A DNA stretch of 26,811 nucleotides from Paraglomus occultum (GCA_910592205.1 CAJVPJ010000374.1:1-26811); one strand, 5' to 3'; counted from the stretch's first letter, positions 10,973-21,323 are shown. A program made the numbers and translations. The notes: a model not told the origin generated them from the letters alone.

Positions 10973-11642
10973 TTTTTGTGCATATTTATGATGAACTTCT
11001 CAAGCATAGAGGAGTTGACTAAAGAAAGTAATGGAGTAAAGGAGGTAACTTCAGACACATTTTTAAATTGGTGGAATAAGACTTTTATAATAATCTGCTA
11101 TTTACAATGATTGTGTAATAGTAGCCTATATGTTATTCTCAGTGTTTATCTGATCTTATTAGCGTTATGTATATACATGTATAGCTTCACTAGTCACAAA
11201 TAAATCAAATGTTGTCTCGACTAGAGGATTAGTTGGACTGTATATTGCTTGAAAGCTACAAGAGCCCAATTACAACCTTTATTGTTAACTGAAAACCGTC
11301 TTAGGAATCAGCTCGCCACTTGGCCGCAGGAAGTGACGGACTGAAGAGCACGGAATGTCAGAAAAAAATATATTAATGGAAGCCCATTATTCTAAATATC
11401 CATGTATTGGCTTTTATGGCAACAATATCTTAAACGACATATGAATATTAATACATCTGGGCCGCACCCGTCTATCTAATCAACATTGTTTATGTGATAA
11501 TAGTGAAATAAAATGTGAATCGGCCAGAACGTTAACATAAAATTTAAATCACTCAACCTGATCCCGTGGCACTTAACGCGTGATTTGAACAGCAAAAAGA
11601 TTTTGCGATAATATTCAATACACCTTTGATAACACGCCAGGA
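10973..11642. other. Intergenic, nothing recognised
   Basis: AT-rich sequence with no convincing exon, RNA gene or repeat. It includes the 5' flank of the gene starting at 11643. Confidence 0.5.
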
Positions 11643-14216
11643 ATGGTCGAAACGACAAGTACCGAAGTTAATCTACCGTCTATACAACCACCGCAACAAG
11701 CAGCAGACACTCTAACTGAACAACAACCACCCAACCAACTGCAAGACCAAATAGATATACAACGGTCAGACGATCCGTCGCTGTCTAACTTGCAAACCAA
11801 TAATCCCCAGCCACAAGTCCCGTTGTCCGATAATCAAGTGGAATCACAACAGAGTGAATTGCCATTAGACGAGAAACTGTCAAGTTCTACAATTCGTCCA
11901 CAAGACGACAGTTTGACAATCATTCAGACTGAAGGGCAACCTTTAGCGCAAGAACTCCGTTTACCTCAACCATCGCCTCGTCACATTGGACTACAAGAGT
12001 CTGTTGAGCAGGTAATTATACTCCTTATATATGTAAAGCACCATTCATGGTTTATTTGCCCAAGACCTTTTGTAACTGTTATCGTTACCTGTTGTGTTCT
12101 CTCTAGTCCGTTGCGGGGCAAGCAGCAGATTCAGCTACGAACTCCTCCAATAGTATACAAAATGAGACTGCCAAATCATCGCAGGCTACTCAGCCAATTG
12201 CAGTGACTGGCCAAGGAAATGTGTCCTCGCAATCAACGGATCAAATGCCACAGAAGAAACTGATTTCCTCCAAAAAGTCTAATCAGCCTATTCATATACT
12301 ATTGGTGGAATGTGGCAAGGAGGTAACGCACTGTTGCTTTTAATAGATAAAGATTAAAGTAAAGCGAAAAATTGATATAACTACAGAGAACTGAGAAAGC
12401 TTCGTTATTGTTGAACGGATATGTAGTATATCACTGGATATCTTACGAAAAAATCAGAGGAAGATACAACTGTATTATTTAGCGATCGAAAGAAATTACA
12501 TGCTGATTTTAAGCTCTATTGCAACGAGATTATATTAAAATCTGCGAGAGATCGAATTATAAACGAATTAGACGAAGTAAGAATAAGACGGATAGTTTAC
12601 CATGTTTGATATCTAATTTACTTTTATTTTTTCTCTGAAGTATTCACGCTTTACTCTAGAAAGGCAAGGAAGCATTAGATGTCCGGATGGCTTCAGATGC
12701 ATGTATTAATCGATTATTTGTGCATATTCTGATTCAAAGCTTTGTACATTGTGGGAAGTTGTCTAATGTGCATGCTGTTGATCGTCACAGACAATGAAAG
12801 CAAAGTTGGAAGACTCGGCTACAATTTACAAATGTATTGCAGATGCAATGGATGAAGTGAAGGCTAAATATCCTGAGGTGTCCGATAATAATTGGTCTGC
12901 ATTAATAAACAATGGGATAATATCGCCAGGTTAGTCTTCAAGATGACGAGCATGAATCGACTCGTTATTTTATAAATCTCTTGAACATGATTAACTTTGT
13001 CAGGAGTGGGTAGATTTATTTATCACAATATCTGTAATTTACAGAAATGGCGATGATCCTTCGTATATGGATACAATGTAATAAAAAAGAACCAGCGATT
13101 CCACCAGTTCATGGAGGCCACTCGGAGCAACCACGCTCAAGAGGTAGAGGCCATATGCGTGGTGGGTATTGGCTGCCCAGAGGTGGACCCCCAAGATACT
13201 CCCCGTATCCGCAAGGCCCTCCACGCAGAAGGGAATGGCCAGTCCGTGATGAGAGGGATTTCAGAGATCGACGAGTTGACGGCGATCATTTTAGAGATCG
13301 TCGAGACGAATACGCAAGAAGAGAGTTTGATCGAAGGCCCGACTTTCGTGGCGGTCCTCTACCACCGCCACCTCCTCCGTTACCTTTTGGCAGAGATCGG
13401 CCACCAATGGTATGGAGAGACGATGTCTATCATCGTTACGATGATAGACGCAGAGATGTATACGATCGTAGGCCCGACGAGAGACATGGGAGGGATCTAC
13501 GGGGACCACCGATGCCGCCAATGCCTGTACCAATACCTGTGGGTCCACCGATTAAAGCTACCCCTGCTATATATGAGTCGCCTCCAATGCCTCCTGCCTC
13601 GCAGCTACAACAAACACAACAAACAGCATATGACTATCAGCAATATTCTTCTGATCAGCAACAATATTCCACAGGTAGGTGGTTGTTGATGTTACGAATG
13701 TTATCAATTCATCAGAAACATGAAATAATCGAACTTTGATGATAGATACTTCAGGTTATCAACAAGATTATAGTACACAGACATACCCGGGTTATTATCC
13801 ACAGTATCCACCGGATGGACAGCTAAATGGGCAATCAACATCTAATTATCAGTACACAAATGCAAATAATAATGGCTGGGATGCGCAGGGTAATCCGGTA
13901 CAACCAATTCCAATCCAACTAACTTCATTCTCATGGAACCAACCCGGTCGACATGGTGCAATACCATTGCCCACGTAAGTATGGCTGGGATGACTGTGTT
14001 CAATCGGCGAGACGCAACTACAATTTTATACCTCTCGGATTTATGCTATTCATTCGTTCGTTGTGTTTTAATAGCGATTTCATGTCGGGACCGAGTAACG
14101 CTCCACGATTGTCAATGCCGGAGCCACATGATGTCCTTGGAGTAATTAAGGGTGTCATTATCAGAGACGCGCAAGGTAACATTGGATTAAGTCAATACAC
14201 ATTTACAACAATGTGA
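11643..14216 (+). CDS. Hypothetical Q/P-rich, RGG/RD-rich low-complexity protein, 8 exons
   Basis: Exons 11643-12011, 12107-12322, 12387-12576, 12660-12719, 12791-12929, 13045-13674, 13755-13974 and 14075-14216 join in phase with GT-AG borders, except that exon 3 holds one base too many, best placed in the A6 run 12448-12453. The product is about 650 residues. The N-terminal ~190 are Q/P/S-rich. A helical, folded-looking middle follows (EKASLLLNGY, FSDRKKLHADFKLYCNEII, IYKCIADAMDEVKAKYPEV). Next come RGRGHMRGG and dense RD/RDRR repeats with poly-proline (PPPPPPLPF), then a Y/Q/N-rich tract, and an ordered tail (MPEPHDVLGVIKGVIIRDA) that looks conserved. I do not recognise the family. The composition suggests a nuclear RNA-associated or transcription protein, as inference only. 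The tail argues it is under selection. Confidence 0.75.
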
Positions 14217-15039
14217 TCGAGACTATGAAGAATTAAATGAGTAGATTCGACTTATGTTGAGAGACGGGTAGCAGACGCGAGTTGATGTTAATATAGTGAA
14301 TCATTGATACATTGAAGCCTAATAACAAGAACTGTAGACAACTCTTGGAATGGTTTGATAATATCAATCTTGTCATAATAAAATAACTAGATTTTCTGTT
14401 CAGTTGCAATATCGTACGTTTTGGATGATAAGTTTAGCATATACAAAAAGTTTGTACAAAACTACTACGAAAATGCCGATTTACTGAATAGCAATACATA
14501 TACATTTCATTATTGCAAAAATTGATGAATTGAAGAAACTGCGATACGTTTGACTTCACTGTCGCTGTTTCACGCTATATCTTAATGAATAAATGGAATC
14601 ACTCGAGGACGCTAAACTGCATTTGATAAATGAATCGGTTTCTGTAAGTTGACTGAATACATAACTTGACGAATTGTAACTTTCTATTGGTGATCAGAAA
14701 CTAACATATTTTAGTAGGGCATGAAAGGAAGCCGTATTTTCTGTTTACATGATTGATATAATATATACCGTAGAGCATTAAGTAAAGACCCCGAGTATTT
14801 TACTCGATTTGCTTGTATAAGGCAAATATAAATAACTAACCAACGTCCCACTCTATTTTATATAATTTTTAATTGGCTTAATATTAAGAATCATGCATGC
14901 ATAAGGCAGATATAAATGTATGTTTTAATTGGCCTAAGAATCGTACGCCGCATCAAACGACTGTAGAGCTTATTATCGCAACGTTGCTTGCGAATCTGGT
15001 ATTTCTCTATCAGAGTGAGGAATGACAATTATGATAACT
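14217..15039. other. Intergenic with an imperfect local duplication
   Basis: After the 3' flank of the preceding gene, a motif of the form ATAAGGCARATATAAAT followed by TTTTAATTGGCYTAA occurs at 14817-14884 and again at 14901-14940. It is a diverged tandem duplication. No gene is seen. Confidence 0.5.
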
Positions 15040-15812
15040 GTTCTCCTCTTTGTTCATATACTTTTCGGGTCTCTGTAAATAATTTCCGACCAATGGAAGA
15101 CATTAACAATACGCAATGTATTACCACTTCAGCCATAACGCATGATTGCACTTTAATACCAACATGGGATGTAGAAACCCATACAGAACGTGGGTTAGAT
15201 CAATCACCCAAGAGAAGTGTTCACAATCATTTTGCCTCCAATCGTTTCACCAACAAAATTCCCCAACATTATTCTGAAGGTATCCTTTGTCAGAGGATAC
15301 TGTATTTATGATGTATGACTATTGATTGGAAAGACGACCGATTTGTCTCGTTTTGATGTAGAAACCGCATCAGATCCAATTGGATAAGATCATTTCGAGA
15401 ATTTACTGAAGGCGTTCGCAGTATGCATTAGCACTATGAGACACTCTTCGAGTGTCAACGAAAGAATATGTGAAGTTTTTTAGTCGACGAGAAATAAAAA
15501 TTAAAGTTACCAGGATGTGTACTTATCGATGTTCGCATGTTTCAAAACAAAACGTATACCCACGTTCCGAAGCACAAAAGGGAAGCTCACTTAAAAATGT
15601 GTGATTTTGGAGGCAAAACCAAGCCAACTACAAAGGATAATAAGTATGGAAGCAAAATTCCAGGCAATAAACCGTGAACTTAAGTTAGAAAAACAAGGTT
15701 GCTCTACAAATCTGCTGAACGTATGTGCGAAGTAGCAAGACATTGCATTGCTGATGCTTTACGCTGTCAACCTCTGGTTAAGCGAAATGTGGTAAATGAC
15801 AATAGGCATCTC
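15040..15812 (+). pseudogene. Decayed family-B DNA polymerase, exonuclease-domain relic
   Basis: Pieces of a family-B polymerase exonuclease domain follow one another in the right order but in changing frames. YTFRVSVNNFRPMEDIN (about 15050) leads to PTWDVETHTERG (Exo I, about 15160), then MTIDWKDD (about 15318), FDVETASDPIG (about 15355), ENLLKAFAVCI (about 15400), and ERMCEVARHCIADALRCQ with PLVKRNVVNDN (Exo III region, about 15718-15812). These match, from memory, a PolB family common in glomeromycete genomes. At least three frame changes and several stops break it, and no palm domain follows. It is unrelated to POL2 in this window, whose exonuclease motifs differ. It could derive from a mobile element or an integrated virus-like element; the fragment cannot decide. 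Confidence 0.65.
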
Positions 15813-15934
15813 TTGCATTGTCTCTTTCTTCGATTCATACTATTATGAGTGTGTGTAACTGAAGCGTGATAGTTTAAAAACGAAATCGGTTTATAATAAA
15901 ATAAAAATGACTTTTTTTGAGCATAGGACTCTGA

Positions 15935-16346
15935 TGCTCCTTCTAGACAAAAGTTGCAACATTCTAAATAGTAAAATTGCGAATTTATGTAGAACCAACT
16001 TTTATCCTACGGAAGAGGTAAAATTAGGTTATGCGGCACATATATTTAAAAAATCGGTAAAACTTGATCCATTTACTCTCAGTTACACTCATTTAAAAGT
16101 GCAAAAGAAGCGCTATCGTATTCATAAAATCCCGAATACCTTGCTTCTTCGTTGAGAAATCGAATTTTGAATCTAGGGTGCTACTATTCGAGAGTTCGCC
16201 GACACTCCTCAAATTTGCAATTACATGAAAATATTGGCATAACGAGCAGTTACCGTAAAACTAATACCGAAGTTAGCGCAGCTAGTGTAAAACATGTTTA
16301 CAAAAAATTGTAATGTGTCAGCTAGTAATATGATAAAATTATATAT
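15935..16346 (+). repeat. Left copy of a ~0.4-kb dispersed repeat (inverted partner at 19305-19727)
   Basis: The sequence recurs in reverse complement at 19305-19727 with many substitutions and small indels. It contains a short open frame (…NSKIANLCRTNFYP … KKRYRIHKIPNTLLLR) that is also open in the partner. A weaker degenerate copy of its middle part seems to continue in the same orientation to about 16503 (TTTAAAGCGCAAAC, then TGCTATCGAATACG). It is an old repeat family; its type is unknown. Confidence 0.85.
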
Positions 16347-16939
16347 AACCAACGTTTTGTGTTACCGAAAAAGTTAAAATCAAGCTAAACGACTAATACT
16401 AAATTTTAAATTGTTAAAAACCACTCGATATAATAAATATAAACTTATTTACATTAATTTTAAAGCGCAAACAAACTGCTATCGAATACGGAAAAGTTTA
16501 ACCGGATAGCTTGTTTTGTTGTTGAGGAAACAAATTTATTCTTAATTAGAACAAAAAAATTTTTTAAAAACACTTTATTGACTATTTAAATGCGGGGGAA
16601 CACATTTATTTATGTTTTGTAAATAAAAATATTTATTCCCGAGTACTACCGTGAACACCTTATCATAGTGAGGGGTGTGTATTCACCATAGGATCGTCGA
16701 ATAATCGGCAAATCATTACGTAAAGTATAATCCACAATAGCGTTGAAGGGTAGCTTACAACAGTAATTGCGGTAACCAGAAGCGTACTATTATTGTGTCT
16801 ACTTACGTATTAAACTGTAATCTTGAGGGTGCTTATTCGATCGTTATTCACGGTAGTATACGATAATATTTAGTTGCCTTTATTTTTTAAAACTGCCTTT
16901 AATCTACAATTTATAGTAGGAATAAGATTTTGGTATACA
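16347..16939. other. AT-rich non-coding stretch
   Basis: Besides the degenerate repeat continuation to about 16503, it holds T- and A-rich runs and no recognisable gene. Confidence 0.5.
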
Positions 16940-17138
16940 CTTTCTGAGATTCTTTTGAAGCAATCTGAACAACTATTCAAGATGTCGCTTATCTCTGTCT
17001 GTCAGTATTGGTGGTCCTCCCAGTGCCTGGAGCAGATGTCACTGTACCAGTTTTACAATAACGTTCTATAGTATTATGTATTGTTGATTTTGGATGGTCA
17101 GATATTTCCTCAATCTCTCGCTGGGAACGTCTGTAATT
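16940..17138 (-). pseudogene. Tc1/mariner-type transposase HTH-domain relic
   Basis: On the minus strand, NYRRSQREIEEISDHPKST runs into IHNTIERYCKTGTVTSAP; after a one-base frame change come RPPILTDRDKRHLE and then a stop. The layout is the paired helix-turn-helix of Tc1/mariner transposases, with the GRPxxLTxRDxRxL linker between the DNA-binding half and the absent DDE catalytic domain. Only about 65 residues survive. It overlaps, in another frame, the last exon of the minus-strand gene at 17066-17990, so its insertion probably supplied that gene's present 3' end. Confidence 0.65.
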
Positions 17139-17990
17139 ATGTTCTTAGAATTGTATCCAGCAACTTCACCATAGATGTTCATACTTCCAATAAGATGTGC
17201 CCGCTCTGCTCTCATCTGCGTTTCAAGAGATTAATAATCATTTTATGCAAGCACATAAATACTGTGCACAAAGCGAAAGCTTACCTTTAGACGTTCGTAT
17301 ATAATCCCATCCCAATATGCTTGCAAACCTTTATTTTCGCGTTGACTGTTGACCTGTATAAAGAAATAAAGTAACAATAAGTCCAACATTCTCTATAGTG
17401 CAAGCAAAGAGCCTAACTTCACAGAAGATGAGTCAATCGCAATGGTGAGGTTGGAATAACAGCCAATACTCCTAGTCCAGACAACAATAGACAGGAGCTA
17501 CCATCACCATTACTTGGGTTGGAATAACAGCCAATACTCCTAGTCCAGACAACAATAGACAGGAGCTCCCTTGTTAAAAATAGAATCAAATACATGACCT
17601 GCTTTTCCACAGCCTCATAGCAGTCTGACTTCAGCTTTTTCACTTGCTTCAGAAACCTACGAGACCAGGTAAGGTCAAGAATGCTCCAATCGTCTGAAAA
17701 AGGCTGCGAATCAAGGATGACACTGCGATGAAGTTCCAAAAATTCAGAATATGACCGCGCTGTGTGCTCCTTAAGGTAGGAGACAAGATCTGGAACAATA
17801 GTCGTTTACGGAAAGTTAGTAAGATTTGAGGTGGTGTTGACCGCACCGCAGGAGGAAAAAAAAACATCGCTATCTAGAGCATTTACGAGTATAACCAGAA
17901 TAAGGTATAACGTCGTTGTTCATGATGTCGATGAAGTCCCTTGTTTTACTTCTTTTCCGAGGATGATTATCAACAAAAAGTAGGATAAAA
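17066..17990 (-). CDS. Unrecognised minus-strand gene, at least 4 exons, 5' end unclear, 3' end in transposon relic
   Basis: Phase-consistent exons run from about 17990 to 17887 (HPRKRSKTRDFIDIMNNDV...), then 17789-17599 (LVSYLKEHTARSYSEFLEL, FSDDWSILDLTWSRRFLKQ, LKSDCYEAVEKQ), 17353-17285 (VNSQRENKGLQAYWDGII, YERLK) and 17215-17066 (MRAERAHLIGSMNIYGEVA, then a short tail to TAG). All three internal introns have GT-AG ends and matched phases (1, 0, 0). The product is charged, with a basic nuclear-signal-like KRSK run, and soluble over the visible part. The upstream start was not found; a hydrophobic frame between 17990 and 18222 may be intron or UTR. The last ~25 codons read through the Tc1 relic, so the original C-terminus is probably lost. 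Function unknown. Confidence 0.5.
17449..17567. repeat. 51-bp perfect direct repeat (17449-17499 and 17517-17567)
   Basis: Two identical 51-bp copies start 68 bp apart, inside the 245-bp intron 17354-17598 of the minus-strand gene. Perfect identity points to a recent duplication. The 68-bp period is not a multiple of three, consistent with non-coding sequence. Confidence 0.9.
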
Positions 17991-18373
17991 ACTGGACAAG
18001 AAAGATTTGTAAACCAGAGCAGAAGCACCGAAAAGGGAACCAAAAATAAAGGGCTATGGAGAGGACAAAAGTCTTGTAAAGCAGCAAGTAGTAGTAAGCA
18101 CGGGCACCGCAAAATAAAGTGGGCAAAGCAATGAAGCGCAGAGATGCAGCTGTCGCGAGTCGAATCGAGAATAGGGGAAAACAAGACAGACAAGATCCAT
18201 GGGAAAATTTAATGAACGTCACGTGGAGATTACATTAGATTGTTTTATTTTGCGTAAGCGATCAATAAATCCTTTCAAAAAAATAATCGCGAGCTTGCAA
18301 GGGAGGGAAGCAGTCGGCCCCTAGACCTGCCTGCGGCAATTAACTGTCCCTGTTCTTTGGGCTCGCACAACTA
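17991..18373. other. No clear gene
   Basis: Two overlapping minus-strand frames (to 18193 and 18222) encode only hydrophobic, compositionally odd sequence. They may be the upstream part of the gene at 17066-17990 (intron or 5' UTR). Nothing is recognised on the plus strand. Confidence 0.35.
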
Positions 18374-18913
18374 TTAATTTTCGCAATCTCCCTCCCCATG
18401 ATCTCTCCTTTCAGTTCCTAGCCAGGACGCTATCAATTTTAAGGTATTGTTGGGCTTGGGATTCGTTTTCTGCTTGTAAAAGTTCTCCAACGTAGAGGTT
18501 CCGACTATACCCTTCCCGAAGTCTTCGATCTTGCTTTTAATCTTGCAGCACATTTCGGATAGGCTAATGTCGAGTTTTCTCTTCGCATCAAAGAGTTGTT
18601 TAAATTCGTTCCAGAGAGTTAAAACGTCTCCCTTGTATGATTTGGTTGGTTTCGGAGAGCAACGCTCGTTGTTTGGTTTGAACCACTTGAAATTATCTCG
18701 TATTTCGCAGAGACTCTTCAGTTTGTTAACCACCATGTGCACAGCAGCTTGCTGGCGGTTATTGACATATGAGAAGCATGCAATGGTAAAAACGGCATGC
18801 GAGTTGATCTTGTTGGTGAACAACCAAGCAAGGAAGAGCAAAAGCATGAAAGCTTCTGCAGTTTTGCAGAGAAATGTCTGCAAATGGAAACGAATTAGCT
18901 TTCTTTGCTGCAT
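18374..18913 (-). CDS. Membrane-anchored protein with a C-terminal HTH-like domain (paralog of 22563-23015)
   Basis: A single open frame of 179 residues. Residues about 20-32 (AFMLLLFLAWLF) form one probable membrane segment. Residues about 103-170 carry LWNEFKQLFDAKRKLDISLS, then GKGIVGTSTLENFYKQKTNP and a final I.SWL helix. The same spacing of motifs occurs in the 150-residue product at 22563-23015, so the two belong to one family. The domain looks like a small helical bundle or helix-turn-helix; I cannot name it. The gene lies between the two inverted ~0.4-kb repeats. The plus-strand frame at 18531-19118 is its antisense shadow. Confidence 0.65.
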   Translation of the reverse strand: MQQRKLIRFHLQTFLCKTAEAFMLLLFLAWLFTNKINSHAVFTIACFSYVNNRQQAAVHMVVNKLKSLCEIRDNFKWFKPNNERCSPKPTKSYKGDVLTLWNEFKQLFDAKRKLDISLSEMCCKIKSKIEDFGKGIVGTSTLENFYKQKTNPKPNNTLKLIASWLGTERRDHGEGDCEN

Positions 18914-19304
18914 GCAGGCTGTTGTCAGAAATCAAAATAACGAACCATCATTATTGAATAAAAGCTTTTTGAATAGTACAGATGGTTTGCTTGTGATTAG
19001 AAAAACGATGTGCAGTTTTTTTTTTCTGCAATTTGAGTATACGTTGCAGCAAGTGTTATTGTTTGGAAGTGTGAATTCATCTTGCTTTTATACACGAATG
19101 CTAGTCGCTCGCTTATAACATAGTAATAGGTCTAAATGTTACTAAAATTTAGTTCATTTATTTGTGTATGAGCCACGGTTATAAATCGAGCAAAGCCTCA
19201 CCAAAATTTTATCAGCTAAATTAGTTCATTTTCCAGCCACACCAGCCTTTTTTAGCTCACATGATCAAATGTTCACTTTGTCTGGTTTTGTTGCAGTCTG
19301 CCCC
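18914..19304. other. Non-coding stretch
   Basis: 5' flank of the minus-strand gene ending at 18913, with a T10 run near 19020. No gene recognised. Confidence 0.45.
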
Positions 19305-19727
19305 ATATATAATTTTTATCATATTACTATTTGACACATTACAATTTTTTTGTAAACATGTTTTACACTAGTTGCGCTAACTTCGGTATTAGTTTCGGTA
19401 ATTGCATTGCTCGTTATGCCAATATTTGCATGTAATTGCAAATTTGAGGGGTGTCGGCGAACTCTCGAATAGTAGCACCCTAGATTCAAAATTCGATTTC
19501 TCAACGAAGAAGCAAGGTATTCGGGATTTTATAAATACTATAGCGCTTTTTTTGCACTTTAAATGAGTGTAACTGAGAATAAATTGATATGTGGATCAAA
19601 TTTACCGATTTTTTAAATATTTGTGCCGCATAACCTAATTTTACCTCTTTCGTAGGATAAAAGTTGGCTCTACGTAAATTCGCAATTTTACTATTTAGAA
19701 TGCTGCAATTTTTGTCTAGAAGGTGCA
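19305..19727 (-). repeat. Right copy of the ~0.4-kb repeat, inverted to 15935-16346
   Basis: Reverse complement of the left copy, matching from ATATAT at 19305 to TGCACC at 19722-19727. The short frame inside (19501-19728) ends in the same residues (KIPNTLLLR) as the left copy. The differing middle contains indels that compensate and leave the frame open. Confidence 0.85.
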
Positions 19728-19815
19728 CTAATTCAGTATTAATTTTGCGGCGATTGCATTGCTCGTTATGTCAATATTCTCATTTAATTGCAAATATGGA
19801 GGGTGGTCGGTGACT
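19728..19815 (-). repeat. Partial third copy of the repeat, tandem to the right copy
   Basis: This stretch repeats, with roughly three quarters of bases kept by eye, the part of the right copy at about 19375-19465 (GCATTGCTCGTTATG, CAATAT, TAATTGCAAAT). The offset is about 354 bp, so the family seems to occur as a tandem array of ~354-bp units. Confidence 0.7.
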
Positions 19816-20718
19816 TTTGCCACGGAAGTGTGTGTCAGGTAAACATGTAGGATCGGAAAAATATCCTGGGACGAGTGTATTTTCTCCAATAAAAAGCCTC
19901 GGGTTTAGATCTTACACCCATCTAACAGTCAAACCTCATTACACCAAACCTGTTATCCGCCGCTCCCAAATTTACATAGAAATTTTACTCGTTATAATGA
20001 TATATTATAATAAAAACTACTGCTTCTTCTGAAAATAAAATTGTCATAAAATACGTTGATCATTATTAGGAAATAATCATACATAAACCCGTTATAACCT
20101 TGTAACGATACATACATGACAATTACTATTAAATCTCATCTCGCTTTACTGATAATTTTACATTGATCTTTCAATAATTATAATTACAGTGAACTCTCTA
20201 TGCTTGTTTGTCGCATCAGCTGCGACATTTCTTATTAAACAGTTGGTTATTTTCCCAAGCTTTACCTTCGGACGTAGTTCAGCATATACGTAAATTCGCG
20301 TTTATTATCTAGATTCAGTCGCGCTCTCGCACTGTGATACCTTTTCCTCGATCTGTGAAGTGATAATTATGTAATTTACATGTAATGTGTGTGATAACCA
20401 TATACGCCAACGATTGTTGAATGTTATACAAAATTGATGACTATGACATAGAAGTGATTGTAGGGGAGGTAATAGGATATGTCCAATAGCTTTCGGATTT
20501 AAAATTTACTAGTACACTAATACGGCAATAGTTAGCACAAATCTGGCAATGAGCACAGAATGCACGTGCCACAATCTCAATTCGTCAACTACTCATTGTC
20601 AGATCAGTGATTATAAATTTTTCAACTCCGAATAAACCGTTGGGCCGCTGAATATACGTAACAAAATGGTATTTACCATGATCACTTTTCGACAGTTATG
20701 TCAGATGAGGTTAACTGA
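19816..20718. other. Intergenic, one short perfect hairpin
   Basis: No gene is recognised. A perfect 7-bp inverted repeat with a 5-base loop (TGTCGCA/TGCGACA) sits at 20209-20227. Otherwise AT-rich, ending in the 5' flank of PAM16. Confidence 0.5.
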
Positions 20719-21323
20719 ATGTTGCGTACTTATATAAAGGCCGCACGATTAATAGCACAGATCATTGTCATGGGCGTTCAAATCGTTGGAAGGGCTTTCA
20801 TAGAAGCATCTAAGCAGGCCGCTGCGAGTTTGTATTTACATTCTTATAAACATATGTAATATCTCTCCTTGTACGTCAATTTGTCACTATATTGTTTTAA
20901 TTCTTGAACATTCTGCGACTCAGATGCCGCCAGAAATGGTAGTTCGACCGGTGCGGGATCAACAGCTAGAGTATCAGCAGACGCTCTCACAAGAAAGACG
21001 GGTATGACTATTGATGAGGCATGCCAAATATTAAACATAAAGAAAGAGGCAATGGAAGACATGGCGCAAGTCGCAAAGGTACCGTTGATGTTGATTGTTT
21101 CAATCGGACGTCAAAAGATGGGGGAATTTACTGTATTACGTTTACTTTTGTGGACTAAACAAACCTTTACTGTCTCTTTCAACAGAATTACGAACATCTA
21201 TTCAAAGTCAATGATAAATCCACAGGAGGATCATTTTATTTACAGTGCAAAGTACAGAATGCTAAAGATCGCATAGAAGCTGAACTGATGGAACGAGCAA
21301 AGAAAGACAATAAAAGCAGTTGA
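20719..21323 (+). CDS. PAM16: Mitochondrial import motor subunit PAM16/TIM16, 3 exons
   Basis: PAM16 is the J-like protein that pairs with PAM14/TIM14 at the inner-membrane TIM23 channel and restrains its stimulation of mtHsp70. Exons 20719-20827, 20924-21078 and 21186-21323 join in phase with introns of 96 and 107 bp, giving 133 residues, the usual size. The start at 20719 is favoured over the later in-frame ATG at 20770 because the extra residues ([21 protein letters not shown]) are the conserved N-terminal helix, and TGA directly precedes it. The J-like domain (about residues 64-120) reads [45 protein letters not shown]; the HPD triplet of active J-proteins is absent, as expected. A single-copy housekeeping gene with no sign of damage. 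Confidence 0.94.

Noticed and set aside
12423-12459. 37-bp intron in exon 3 of the gene at 11643-14216
   Set aside because: It restores the frame, but all other introns in that gene are 64-115 bp; a one-base excess in the A6 run is simpler. Not excluded.
13111-13689. 192-codon frame overlapping the RD-rich exon
   Set aside because: It is a shadow produced by the repetitive RD/RG codons; the phase-consistent exon 13045-13674 explains the region.
17870-18222. Two overlapping hydrophobic minus-strand frames as membrane-protein genes
   Set aside because: Composition is Leu/Phe/Cys-rich with no start context or homology; more likely intron or UTR of the downstream exons.
18531-19118. 195-codon plus-strand frame
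   Set aside because: It overlaps the minus-strand gene 18374-18913, which has a paralog in the window; the plus-strand translation has no recognisable feature.
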